Of a stretch of DNA of 64,000 nucleotides, positions 18,176-26,335 are shown one piece after another (within the stretch, counting starts at the first letter, position 1; each line of letters opens with the position of its first letter). Below the pieces are notes generated by a model. The model was not told the origin of the DNA. It did no database searches and worked only from the letters and a program-made list of their open reading frames with translations. The DNA lies in assembly GCA_009885795.1 (NCBI GenBank), contig VFKA01000012.1:59567-123566 (forward strand), written 5' to 3'. This stretch comes from Rhodospirillales bacterium. Lineage in GTDB: Bacteria; Pseudomonadota; Alphaproteobacteria; Dongiales; Dongiaceae. A program made the translations under genes and the position numbers.

Positions 18176-18628
18176 ATGAGCAAAACCGCCGCCAAGAGGA
18201 CCGTCACCGTGATCGAGGACGCCGCCGGCCGCCCCGCCTTCGCGGTGCTGCCTTGGCCCGATTATGAGCGCCTGAACCGCCTCGCGGCCGAGGACGAAGA
18301 GGCGATGGATGTCGCCGCCGCCAGGCGCGGCGCGCGCGGCCTCGCCGCCGACCGCGCCGCGGCCGCCGATGCCTCGCGCCGGCACGGCCGATCCATCGAG
18401 GCGCTTGCGCCGGCCGAGGTCGTCAAGGCCATCCTGGCCGGCGCCGCGCCGGTCAAGGCTTGGCGCGAGCATCGCGGACTGACCCAGGCGGAGCTCGCCC
18501 GGCATGCCGGCGTCTCGCGCGGGTATCTCGCCCAGATCGAGACCGGCGCTCGTGCCGGCACCGCCGATGCGCTCGCCCGCCTGGCGCGCCAGCTTGGCGT
18601 CCTCATCGATCATCTCGTGCGCGAATGA
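18176..18628 (+). CDS. XRE-family HTH protein, orphan antitoxin
   Basis: 150 residues. Residues 1-85 are Ala-rich with an antitoxin-like start (TVTVIEDAAGRPAFAVLPWPDYERL). Residues 92-150 form a Cro/C1-type helix-turn-helix: REHRGLTQAELARHAGVSRGYLAQIE, then LARQLGVLIDHLVRE. It would bind DNA and, in an intact pair, neutralise the RelE-type toxin whose broken gene precedes it by three bases. Now probably a solitary antitoxin/regulator. Confidence 0.85.
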   Translation: MSKTAAKRTVTVIEDAAGRPAFAVLPWPDYERLNRLAAEDEEAMDVAAARRGARGLAADRAAAADASRRHGRSIEALAPAEVVKAILAGAAPVKAWREHRGLTQAELARHAGVSRGYLAQIETGARAGTADALARLARQLGVLIDHLVRE

Positions 18629-18663
18629 CATTGTAGCCGAGACCGGCGCTATCCTTTCCAGGA

Positions 18664-18725
18664 TTATCTCATGGTCAGCGTCCGGACGTGGGCGGCGGCG
18701 CTTTTCGTCAGCGCCACCAGGCCAT
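18664..18725 (-). pseudogene. duplicated 3' end of the deacetylase gene
   Basis: Read on the minus strand this encodes GGYGLVALTKSAAAHVRTLTMR and a stop, clearly related to the end of the deacetylase gene at 19758 (GGYDLAALAESAAAHVRALMRR). The nuclease-like gene lies between the two copies. It is either an old duplication made when the accessory gene inserted, or the remains of a second deacetylase. Confidence 0.7.
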
Positions 18726-18758
18726 AGCCGCCCTGATGCCGGCAACAGCACCGACATA

Positions 18759-19742
18759 TCAGATGGCGCGCTTGCCTTCGCTTTTCATGCGACGCTTCGT
18801 CTCGTTGCGGGCATCGCTGACGGTCTTGTAAGCACCAGAGAGGAGAGTGTCTATGGCGCACAACACATGCCCGGGCCCAAAAATCTTGCCGGCTCGAATC
18901 TCCTTTGCCGGCTTCATCGCCGGGCCAAGCGTATAGAGGAAATGATCGACTTCCGTGACAGGCCATTTCCGGTTTCGCTTGGATAAGTCCGCAACAACCT
19001 CGTATGCGTCGATATGGTGAACGGATTGGAGCGCACCGCGATATCGGAATCCGACGTAGTTCGGCGGCAAGACCGGGTATCTTTTTCCTACAGGATGCCA
19101 GTACCGGGCATCTTTCTCGGCCACATCCATGGATTGTTTCTTCAAGGCAACAACGAAGACCTGATTGTCGCGTGGGTTTCGCATCGAGACGTACTCCTCC
19201 AAGTGCCGGTCGAACTCTCGGAGCCAGAGCTTTTCCTCGAAAGAGCCTACCGCGCGATAGGCAGCGAGTACCACGGATTTGATGTCCGCCCACGATCGGT
19301 GTGCGACGGGGATCGCGCCGATCTTCTTTGGCAGTATTCTCGAGGCATAGTCTTGCGTCGCCGCACTGATAGAGATGATGCGCTTCTGACCCTTGGAAAC
19401 GAGGCGCGGTGAATATTTTTGCAATTGTGGAACACCAGGAAGACTCCAACCGACCTTTGCCTCAATGAGGATATGGCAGAAATCATGGCAAACAACCTCG
19501 ATGTCAGTGAATCCGCCCTCGACATGATGCTTCTGAAGGTCGATGACATAATCGCACTTGTCGTTTGGCTTTTGCCCGATCAAATCGGCGAGGAGCATGC
19601 GAAAAAACACCGGACTTTTCCGCATCGCCCAACCGAGAGAAAAGGTAACGCTGTTCTCGTCCTTGCCAAGAAGGGCGAACACGCTGTCTGGTTCTGCTCC
19701 GGAAAGTCGTAAGGTCATGCGAAAACTATGTGCCGTCGTCAA
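18759..19742 (-). CDS. putative PD-(D/E)XK nuclease-like protein, unknown
   Basis: 327 residues, visibly lower in GC than its neighbours. The stretch FTDIEVVCHDFCHILIEAKVGW (residues 78-99) has the spacing of a PD-(D/E)XK nuclease core (acidic residue, then E-A-K on a beta-strand), preceded by KCDYVIDLQKHHVEGG. Later it is mixed alpha/beta with FRYRGALQSVHHIDAY and a basic C-terminus (RNETKRRMKSEGKRAI). No partner methylase is present. It lies between two copies of the deacetylase 3' end. The nuclease call rests on one motif only; it could be a defence or restriction-like protein. Confidence 0.5.
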   Translation of the reverse strand: MTTAHSFRMTLRLSGAEPDSVFALLGKDENSVTFSLGWAMRKSPVFFRMLLADLIGQKPNDKCDYVIDLQKHHVEGGFTDIEVVCHDFCHILIEAKVGWSLPGVPQLQKYSPRLVSKGQKRIISISAATQDYASRILPKKIGAIPVAHRSWADIKSVVLAAYRAVGSFEEKLWLREFDRHLEEYVSMRNPRDNQVFVVALKKQSMDVAEKDARYWHPVGKRYPVLPPNYVGFRYRGALQSVHHIDAYEVVADLSKRNRKWPVTEVDHFLYTLGPAMKPAKEIRAGKIFGPGHVLCAIDTLLSGAYKTVSDARNETKRRMKSEGKRAI

Positions 19743-19757
19743 TGTAATGAAGTGGAC

Positions 19758-20702
19758 TCACCTCCTCATCAACGCGCGGACATGCGCGGCGGCGCTCTCG
19801 GCCAGAGCAGCCAGATCATAGCCGCCTTCGAGGGTCGAGACGACGCGGCCGGCGCAGCACTTCGCCGCCACCGCCATGAGTTCGGCCGTCGCCCAGGCGA
19901 AATCATCCGCCTCCAGTTCCAGCGATGCCAGCGGATCGGCGCGGTGAGCGTCGAAGCCGGCCGAGATCATGAGCAGGTCGGGCTTGAAGGCCGCGATCGC
20001 CGGCAGCACGTCCCGCGACATCGCGGCGCGGAACTCGGCCGAGCCAGCGCCCGCCGGCAGCGGCGCGTTACAGATGTTGCCGACGCCGCGCTCTTCACGG
20101 GCGCCCGTCCCCGGATAGAGCGGCCATTGGTGCGTCGAGGCGTAGAAGAGCGCGGGGTCGCGCTCGAACATGTGTTGGGTCCCGTTGCCGTGATGGACGT
20201 CGAAATCCATGACCGCGACGCGCCGCAATCCGTGCCGCAGGCGGGCGTGCATGGCCCCGATGGCGACGTTGTTGAAGAGGCAGAAGCCCATCGCCGCCGC
20301 CCTCTCGGCGTGATGGCCGGGCGGGCGCACGGCGCAAAACGCGTTCGCGGCCTCGCCCGTAGCCACCGCATCGACCGCCGCCACGACCGCGCCCGCCGCG
20401 CGCAAAGCCGCCTCGCCCGAATGGGGCGAGAGCGCCGTGTCCGGGTCGAGCTGGGCCAGCCCCGTCTTCGGCACGGCGCGCAAGACTTCCTCGACATAGT
20501 CGCGGTCATGTACGGATGCGATCTCCTCGACCGAGGCCGGCGGCGCCTCGCGACGGTCGAGCGCCGCGAACTCGGGTTTATCGAGCGCGTCCAGGATCGC
20601 TTGCAGCCGCGCCGGGCGTTCCGGGTGGCCCCGGCCCATGTCATGGGCGAGGCAGGCCGGATGGGTAAAGAGCGCGGTGGTCAAGACCGGCGCCGGTAGC
20701 AA
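19758..20702 (-). CDS. histone deacetylase family (AcuC/AphA-like) amidohydrolase
   Basis: 314 residues of the arginase-deacetylase fold. Catalytic and zinc motifs are complete: RPPGHHAERAAAMGFCLFNN (about residues 125-144, tandem His), DFDVHHGNGTQ (about 167-177, Asp and His ligands), AGFDAHRADPL (about 245-255, Asp ligand) and EGGYDL near the end. Bacterial members deacetylate acetyl-CoA synthetase, acetylpolyamines or similar substrates. In related alphaproteobacteria it is often adjacent to xseB; here 2.8 kb of accessory DNA separates them. Confidence 0.92.
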   Translation of the reverse strand: MLPAPVLTTALFTHPACLAHDMGRGHPERPARLQAILDALDKPEFAALDRREAPPASVEEIASVHDRDYVEEVLRAVPKTGLAQLDPDTALSPHSGEAALRAAGAVVAAVDAVATGEAANAFCAVRPPGHHAERAAAMGFCLFNNVAIGAMHARLRHGLRRVAVMDFDVHHGNGTQHMFERDPALFYASTHQWPLYPGTGAREERGVGNICNAPLPAGAGSAEFRAAMSRDVLPAIAAFKPDLLMISAGFDAHRADPLASLELEADDFAWATAELMAVAAKCCAGRVVSTLEGGYDLAALAESAAAHVRALMRR

Positions 20703-20733
20703 AGCGCGCCGCCATTGCTGAAAACACTACCCT

Positions 20734-20806
20734 GTCGTCCCGGCGGAAGCCGGGACCCACGGCGACGCGGCTCGATGGATTCCGGCTTTCGCCGGAATGA
20801 CAGCCT
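20734..20806. repeat. two short palindromic repeats (CCGGCGGAAGCCGGGA, TTCCGGCTTTCGCCGGAA)
   Basis: TCGTCCCGGCGGAAGCCGGGAC and, 15 bases on, CTCGATGGATTCCGGCTTTC followed by GCCGGAATGACA. The second palindrome recurs at 24651-24685, and the pair recurs in altered form at 45989-46071. They fill the gap between the deacetylase and ureohydrolase genes. Confidence 0.65.
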
Positions 20807-20893
20807 GAAAGAACGAGCTGTGCGAATCCGATAACCCATCGGGGGGAGAGGGGAGGGTGAGGGGGGATGACCGCGCGGCAACGGACTGTAATC

Positions 20894-21868
20894 CTATCTC
20901 CGCCCCTTCCGTCGGGCGCGCGCGTCGGCGACGAGGCAGAGGATCTCGAACATCAGGTTGGCGGCGCTCAAGGCCGTATGCCCGCTCTGATCGAGCGGCG
21001 GGGACACCTCGCACACGTCGCCGCCGACGATGTCGAGTTCGAGCTTCGTTAGGCCGCGCAGGATCACCTGCGAATCGCGCATGGTGAGGCCGCCCGGCTC
21101 CGGCGCGCTGGTGCCGGGCGCGTAAACGGGATCGAGCCCGTCAATGTCATAGGTCACGTAGACCGGCCCCTTGCCGACCGTCCGGGCGACCGCCTCGATC
21201 GTGCCCTTGCGCCCGATCTCGTCGAAATCGTCCATGGTGACGATGCGCATGCCGGCGTCGTAGCCATATTGAATATCGTCCTTGGCGTAGCGCGTGCCGC
21301 GCAACCCGATCTGCACCACGCGCTTCGGATCGACGATGCCTTCCTCGACCGCGCGGCGGAACGGCGTCGCATGGTTGATCTTGGAGCCCAAGAGCTTGTC
21401 GAAGGTGTCGGCGTGGGCATCGAAATGCACGAGGCCGAGTTGGCGCCCCGCGGCGATGCCGCGCAGGATCGGCAGCGTCACCGTGTGGTCGCCGCCGGCC
21501 GACACCGGATCGACGCCCGCCGCGTGCAGCGCGGCGAAGAACGCGGCGATACTGTCGACGCTGCCCAGAAGATCGAGCGGGTTCACCGGCGCGTCGCCGA
21601 CGTCGCCCACCCGCGCCAACTCGAAGGGCGCGACCAGGGTGCTGGGGTTAACCTGCCGGATGAGACGGGACATTTCGCGAATCTGGGCGGGGCCGTGGCG
21701 CGCGCCGGCGCGATTGGTGGCGCCGAGATCGAAGGGCACGCCGACCAGCCCGATGTCGATCCGGCTCCAATCCTCGACGAGGGGCGTGCGCATGAACGTC
21801 GCCACCTGGGAAAAGCGCGGTACCACCGCCGAATCGATGGGCCGAATCGTGCCGCCGGCGTCGTTCAT
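20894..21868 (-). CDS. speB: agmatinase/ureohydrolase family protein
   Basis: 324 residues of the arginase superfamily, with the Mn2+-binding motifs SAGGDHTVTLP (about 125-135), HFDAHADTFD (about 148-157) and TYDIDGLDPVYAPGTSAPEPGG (about 238-259), all ligands present. These enzymes hydrolyse agmatine, guanidinobutyrate or related guanidino compounds to urea and an amine. The length and N-terminal extension fit agmatinase best. A divergent or unrelated MFS gene lies 15 bases upstream in the same direction. Confidence 0.88.
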   Translation of the reverse strand: MNDAGGTIRPIDSAVVPRFSQVATFMRTPLVEDWSRIDIGLVGVPFDLGATNRAGARHGPAQIREMSRLIRQVNPSTLVAPFELARVGDVGDAPVNPLDLLGSVDSIAAFFAALHAAGVDPVSAGGDHTVTLPILRGIAAGRQLGLVHFDAHADTFDKLLGSKINHATPFRRAVEEGIVDPKRVVQIGLRGTRYAKDDIQYGYDAGMRIVTMDDFDEIGRKGTIEAVARTVGKGPVYVTYDIDGLDPVYAPGTSAPEPGGLTMRDSQVILRGLTKLELDIVGGDVCEVSPPLDQSGHTALSAANLMFEILCLVADARARRKGRR

Positions 21869-21883
21869 GGCTTGCTCCCCTCT

Positions 21884-23077
21884 TTACATCCGGCGTGGAA
21901 TATAGCGGGTCAAAGCGGCGAATCCCAGAAGCGACAGGCCGCTGACGATGAACACCGCCGGCAGGTCGAAGACGCTGAGCACGACGGCATAGATCATCGG
22001 CGGCACCAGCCCCGCCATCTGCCAATAGGTCGAGAACAAGCCGGTCATTTCCGGTCTTTCATGGGGGTGCACGGCGCGAAGGAACGGCACGTCGCCCAAG
22101 GCGTCGAGGGCGGCGGCGCCGGCGGAGGCCAGCACCAGGAGAACCGCCGCCAGGACCGGGTTCCCGCCGGCAAGCCCGGCACCCAACGTCAAGACGCCGC
22201 AGAGCGCGAACGCCCCTCCCATCACGCGGCGCAAGCCCAACCGGCGCCCGAGCCAGCCGAAGAACGGGGTGACGAGCTGCATCAGGTTTCCGCTGGAAAG
22301 GACGAGCGCGCCCGCGAGCGCGCCCTCGCCGCTCGTCACCATGAACATCGGGACGTAGATGAAGAACATGGCCCACCAGCCATGGCGCCCGAACGCGAGC
22401 AGCCAGGCAAGCCGCAGCCGCGGCTGGGCCAGGAAGCGCCGCGCCATGGCCACGGTGCCGCGCCGGGCGAGCCGCGGCAGGGCGATGCGCCGATCATCCA
22501 ATCGCAGCCAGCGCCCATAGGCCGTCAACGCGATGCCGAAGGCGATGCCGAACAGGAACGCGGCCGCCGGCGCGACTTCCTCGTAGAGATAGCGCCCGCC
22601 GATCGGCCCGATCGTCCAAGGCAGCGCGCCGAACAGCAGCTTCAGCGGCTCGGAGCGGGTGAAGTCCTTGCGCCGGATGTAACCCATGGTGAAGAGGCTT
22701 AAAGGGACGCGCAAGCATACCGCGCCCAGCACGCGGACCACGAACCCGGCCAACAGACCCGGCAGCGATAGCAGGGCGAACAATCCGGCGCCTCCGATAG
22801 TCAGCAATCCGCCCACCATGTAGGTGGCGCGCGGCCGCAGGCGGCGAATGACGGCCGGCACCAGAAAGGCGCAGGCGATCCCCCAAAGCCCGACGAATGC
22901 GTAGAGGATGCTCACGTCGCGCGGATTGCCGAGCAGTTCGAGCGCCAGGACCGGCACGATGGCGGAGAGGACCGCGTAGGTAAGGGATTCCAAGCCGTAA
23001 AGAAGGGCGAACGTGAATTGACTGGGCTCGGCCAGCTTTTGGAATCGCAATCCTTGGATCCGTGGCGTTACCCTCAT
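21884..23077 (-). CDS. MFS transporter (paralogue 1)
   Basis: 397 residues with about 12 hydrophobic segments in two six-helix halves. The segment FGRHGWWAMFFIYVPMFMVTSGEGALAGAL (about 233-262) aligns with FGRETWWATCFTFGPIYLVTAGPGVGL of the next gene, so the two are paralogues. HPHERPEMTGLFSTYWQMAGLVPPMIYAVVLSVFDL near the C-terminus is also shared. Substrate is unknown. It is co-directional with the ureohydrolase gene 15 bases downstream. Confidence 0.88.
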   Translation of the reverse strand: MRVTPRIQGLRFQKLAEPSQFTFALLYGLESLTYAVLSAIVPVLALELLGNPRDVSILYAFVGLWGIACAFLVPAVIRRLRPRATYMVGGLLTIGGAGLFALLSLPGLLAGFVVRVLGAVCLRVPLSLFTMGYIRRKDFTRSEPLKLLFGALPWTIGPIGGRYLYEEVAPAAAFLFGIAFGIALTAYGRWLRLDDRRIALPRLARRGTVAMARRFLAQPRLRLAWLLAFGRHGWWAMFFIYVPMFMVTSGEGALAGALVLSSGNLMQLVTPFFGWLGRRLGLRRVMGGAFALCGVLTLGAGLAGGNPVLAAVLLVLASAGAAALDALGDVPFLRAVHPHERPEMTGLFSTYWQMAGLVPPMIYAVVLSVFDLPAVFIVSGLSLLGFAALTRYIPRRM

Positions 23078-23079
23078 GC

Positions 23080-23165
23080 TTCGTCCCTCGACAAGCTCGG
23101 GATGAGGAGTTCAGCATGAGGGCGCGGAAAGAGTTCCTCGTCCTGAGCTTGTCGAAGGACGAAGG
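23080..23165. repeat. inverted repeat (CTTCGTCCCTCGACAAGCTC arms)
   Basis: The left arm CTTCGTCCCTCGACAAGCTC and the right arm, whose complement is CTTCGTCCTTCGACAAGCTC, are about 30 bp each and 20 bp apart, between two paralogous MFS genes. Same family as 92-165. The hairpin could also terminate the upstream MFS transcript. Confidence 0.65.
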
Positions 23166-23201
23166 GGAGCTGACCCGGCTCGGCCAGGCGATGGGCCGCC
23201 A

Positions 23202-24413
23202 TCACATGCCGCGCGGAATCCAGCGCGCCCAGTAGGCGCAGGCCAGCATCAGCGCGCCGGCGGCCAGGAACACCGCCCGGAGATCGAAGACCGTCAGCAG
23301 CACGCTGTAGACGGCAACCGGAATCAGCCCGGCGAGATCGCGGTAGGAGGCGAACACCATGGTCATCTCCGGACGCTCCAAGGGCCGCACCGCGCGCAGG
23401 AACGTCACCATCGTCACCGAATCGAGCGCGACGCCGCCCAGCGCGCCCACCAGCATGAAGAACGCGAACAGCCAGACATTGCCGAACAGCGCCACGGCGG
23501 CGAGGGTGGCGGCGGCGCTGAGTACGTACGCCATCATCAGGAAGCGACGCATCCCGACCCGGCGCGCGAGAGAACCCAGCCACCTTGTCGCCAGCAACAG
23601 CGCGCTCGCGAACGATACCATCAGCGAGCCCGCGATCTTGCTTTCATCGTCGGTAAGGCCGACACCCGGCCCGGCGGTCACCAGGTAGATCGGCCCGAAG
23701 GTGAAGCATGTCGCCCACCAGGTCTCGCGGCCGAAGTTGAGGACGTAGGCGAGCCGGAGCCGCGGTTGAACGATGTAGCGCCGGAAGTAGGTCAGGGGAT
23801 TGGCCGCGACCGGCCGGTCGGCCGGCAAGGCCGGACCGTATTCCAGTCGCATGCGCCAGAAATAGATCAGCAGCATGGCGGCACAGGCCGAGGCCAGGCC
23901 ATAGACCGCATAGGGCGAGACATAGCTGTAGAGAACGACACCGAGCGTCGGCCCGATCGTCCACGACCCGGCCGACATGAAGGTGCGCAACGGTTCCGCG
24001 CGCGCCAGGTCGCGCTTGTGGATATAGGCCATGACATAGAGGAAAAAGACGTTGAGGAGACAGGCGGCGCCGAGGACGCGCAGCATCATGCCCGCCGTCA
24101 CGCCGACCAGCGTCTCGGTCGCCAGCGCCGCCGGCATCGCCAGCATGAACAGCGCGCCCGCCGTGTAGACCCAGCGCGGCCGGAACCTTCGGACCATCGC
24201 CGGAATGAACAGGCTGGCGAGGATGCCGCCGCACCCGACCACGGTGAAGAGTACGCTCGCGTCGCGCTCGTTGCCGACGAGGCGAAAGACCTCGAGCGGC
24301 AGCACCGTGGTCAGGAGCGCGCGGCCCGTGGCGTCGAACACGAACAGCATGGCGAAGCTGAACGCGCCCGGGGTGAGGAAGCGCCGGGTCCAGGCGGGGG
24401 GCGAAATCGACAT
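23202..24413 (-). CDS. MFS transporter (paralogue 2)
   Basis: 403 residues, 12 predicted helices. The N-terminus WTRRFLTPGAFSFAMLFVFDATGRALLTTVLPLEVFRLVGNERDASVLF resembles that of the neighbouring paralogue (ESLTYAVLSAIVPVLALELLGNPRDVSILY). I use ATG 24413, because residues before it are polar and unlike the paralogue; an upstream in-frame start at 24473 adds 20 residues. Arose by tandem duplication with the previous gene; role unknown. Confidence 0.87.
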   Translation of the reverse strand: MSISPPAWTRRFLTPGAFSFAMLFVFDATGRALLTTVLPLEVFRLVGNERDASVLFTVVGCGGILASLFIPAMVRRFRPRWVYTAGALFMLAMPAALATETLVGVTAGMMLRVLGAACLLNVFFLYVMAYIHKRDLARAEPLRTFMSAGSWTIGPTLGVVLYSYVSPYAVYGLASACAAMLLIYFWRMRLEYGPALPADRPVAANPLTYFRRYIVQPRLRLAYVLNFGRETWWATCFTFGPIYLVTAGPGVGLTDDESKIAGSLMVSFASALLLATRWLGSLARRVGMRRFLMMAYVLSAAATLAAVALFGNVWLFAFFMLVGALGGVALDSVTMVTFLRAVRPLERPEMTMVFASYRDLAGLIPVAVYSVLLTVFDLRAVFLAAGALMLACAYWARWIPRGM

Positions 24414-24494
24414 GAAGAGGAGTTTCCGCTGCGCCTGAGATGAGTTCTTGGGCTTGGCAGGCCCGCAGCGCACTCTATAGCGGAATTAGTAGAT

Positions 24495-24622
24495 CGATTC
24501 CATGAAACCTCTCATGTCCTCGAGCAAGGATTCACCACAGAGACACAGAGGCACAGAGTCAGGACCGAGGGCGCCTCCCTCCGTGCCTCTGTGTCTCTGT
24601 GCCTCTGTGCCTCTGTGGTTCC
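24495..24622. repeat. MITE-like repeat, second copy
   Basis: CGATTCCATGAAACCTCTCA, then CACCACAGAGACACAGAGGC, centre, and CCTCTGTGTCTCTGTGCCTC ending CTGTGGTTCC. It matches 4377-4500 over the leader and both arms. Immediately right, at 24651-24685, is a copy of the GGATTCCGGCTTTCGCCGGA palindrome. Together they occupy the 318-bp gap before the EamA gene. Confidence 0.7.
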
Positions 24623-24791
24623 AGCGAACGCCGGGGGCCAACGTGACGGCGGCTCGATGGATTCCGGCTTTCGCCGGAATGACAATATGAGGTAAGGCGC
24701 CGATTGGCTATGGCATGGCGAGGCGGGTTCGGGCATATGTTGGGGCCCTCGACGGCGCCGCTTTCCCCTTCATGAAGACTGGTTTTGACCG

Positions 24792-25685
24792 ATGAGCGCG
24801 GTACTGCCCTACGTGCTGCTGATCGTGTTCGGGATCACCTGGGCCGGCAGCTACACCCTGGTAAAGTTCGCCGTACTCGATGGCGTGTCGCCGCTTGGGC
24901 TCGCCGTGTTCGGCAGCCTCGGCAGTGGTTTGGTGCTGCTGGCCGGCATGGCGGTCGCGCGCCGGCGCATCCCCGTCGACCGGTCGCACATGCGCTTCTA
25001 CGCCATCAGCGGCGCGGTCGGCATCGCCGTCCCCGACGTCGCCGTCTATTGGGCGGCGCGCGAGCTGCCGGTCGGGATACTCACGCTGATGATCGCGACC
25101 GTACCGATCATGACCTACGGGCTGGCGCTCATGGTTTCGATCGAGCGGCCGACCCTGGTTCGAGCCTTGGGCCTGGTCGCGGGCTTCGCCGCCATCGGCC
25201 TCATCGTGCTCCCCGACACCAGCTTGCCGGCGCCGAACCTTCGCGTTTGGATCGCGCTGGGAGCATTGAGCGCGCTCGGCTACGCGCTGCAGAACGTCTA
25301 CATCGCCCGCTGGGGTCCGCCGGAAAGCGATTCCATCGCGCTCACCTGCGGATCGATGATCCTGGGCGGGCTGATGCTGCTGGGGCCGGCGCTCGCCCAG
25401 GGCGCCATTCCCACGATGATGCCGCCGTGGACGGCGACCGAAGGGGCCATCGCCTCGATAGTCATGTTGAATGCCATCGGGTTCCTGTTCTTCGTGGTGC
25501 TGTTGCGCCGAAGCGGGCCGGTCTTCGCGTCGCAGATGTCCTACGTGGTCACCATCTCCGGCATGATCCTGGGCGCCGTTTTCTTCGCCGAGCGCCCGAG
25601 CCATTGGATCCTGGCGGCCACTGCCCTGCTGTTCGCCGGCATCTTCCTGGTGCGGGCAAGGTCGCGAGTTCAAAGCCGGCGATAG
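24792..25685 (+). CDS. DMT superfamily (EamA) transporter
   Basis: 297 residues with ten hydrophobic helices arranged as two EamA repeats (about 5-140 and 152-290). The family start is FGITWAGSYTLVKFAVLDGVSPLGLAVFG, and the second repeat begins VWIALGALSALGYALQNVYIARWG. Members export amino acids or other small metabolites. It stands alone on the plus strand and converges on cbtA with a 16-base overlap of the 3' ends. Confidence 0.9.
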   Translation: MSAVLPYVLLIVFGITWAGSYTLVKFAVLDGVSPLGLAVFGSLGSGLVLLAGMAVARRRIPVDRSHMRFYAISGAVGIAVPDVAVYWAARELPVGILTLMIATVPIMTYGLALMVSIERPTLVRALGLVAGFAAIGLIVLPDTSLPAPNLRVWIALGALSALGYALQNVYIARWGPPESDSIALTCGSMILGGLMLLGPALAQGAIPTMMPPWTATEGAIASIVMLNAIGFLFFVVLLRRSGPVFASQMSYVVTISGMILGAVFFAERPSHWILAATALLFAGIFLVRARSRVQSRR

Positions 25686-26335
25686 AGGAATCCCGCGACG
25701 CCGCCGAGTACCAGCCAAAAGACAAGATTCGTGGCGACCGCCGAAGCGGCGAACGCCAGAGCCGGCGCATCGTGTACGACCCCGACGTAATGCTCGGGCT
25801 GGGGCGCGCCCACGACATGGGGGAGCACGATCATCGCCACGCCAAGCCCGATCGCCCAGGCGCGGCGCACCCTGACGATGAGCGCGAGCCCGCCGCCCGT
25901 CGCCGCCACCGTCGCGTACCACCAGATCTGCCGGTCGGCTAAAGGCGCCAACTCGACGCCAGGCAGTTCGAGCGGCAGGCCGAGCGACGGCGCCAGCGTG
26001 AAGGTGAGAAAACCGCACGCACCCCAGGCCAACCCGCGCCGCCAATCGCTTCCGCCGGTCAGATGAATTCCAATCGCCAGCAGCAGCCCGGCCCCGACGC
26101 CTTCCAGCAGGTTGAAGATTGTCGTGAAGAAGCCGCGCTCGAAACCTTCATCGGGCACCCAGGATTCGCGATCGGCCTCGGGGCCGGCATCGCGCGCGAT
26201 CGTCGCCGACTCGAAAATCTCGGCTTCAATGATGCGTGGAACGACCCTACCCCATTGCATGGCGCTGGCCACCGCGCCGGCGACCAGCCCCGCCAGCGCC
26301 GCCACCAGGATGATCCGGAGGAACGTCCGCCCCAT
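25670..26335 (-). CDS. cbtA: CbtA family (cobalt transporter subunit)
   Basis: 221 residues with about six helices, beginning FLRIILVAALAGLVAGAVASAMQWGRVVPRIIEAE, the CbtA start, and a central periplasmic-like loop (DAGPEADRESWVPDEGFERG). CbtA proteins are linked to cobalt uptake for B12 synthesis and usually pair with the small CbtB, which I do not find here. ATG 26335 overlaps the cobB stop by one base (TGATG on the minus strand), which ties it to the cobalamin genes. The open frame upstream inside cobB is a shadow. Confidence 0.87.
   Translation of the reverse strand: MGRTFLRIILVAALAGLVAGAVASAMQWGRVVPRIIEAEIFESATIARDAGPEADRESWVPDEGFERGFFTTIFNLLEGVGAGLLLAIGIHLTGGSDWRRGLAWGACGFLTFTLAPSLGLPLELPGVELAPLADRQIWWYATVAATGGGLALIVRVRRAWAIGLGVAMIVLPHVVGAPQPEHYVGVVHDAPALAFAASAVATNLVFWLVLGGVAGFLYRRL

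Noticed and set aside
18664..19449. 261-residue frame ending in a deacetylase-like tail
   Set aside because: Only the last 22 residues are deacetylase-like. The rest is a shadow of the nuclease-like gene in another frame.
24708..26045. 445-residue open frame on the minus strand
   Set aside because: Antisense to the EamA gene, with low-complexity His/Arg/Gln content; the EamA frame on the plus strand has clear helices and family sequence.
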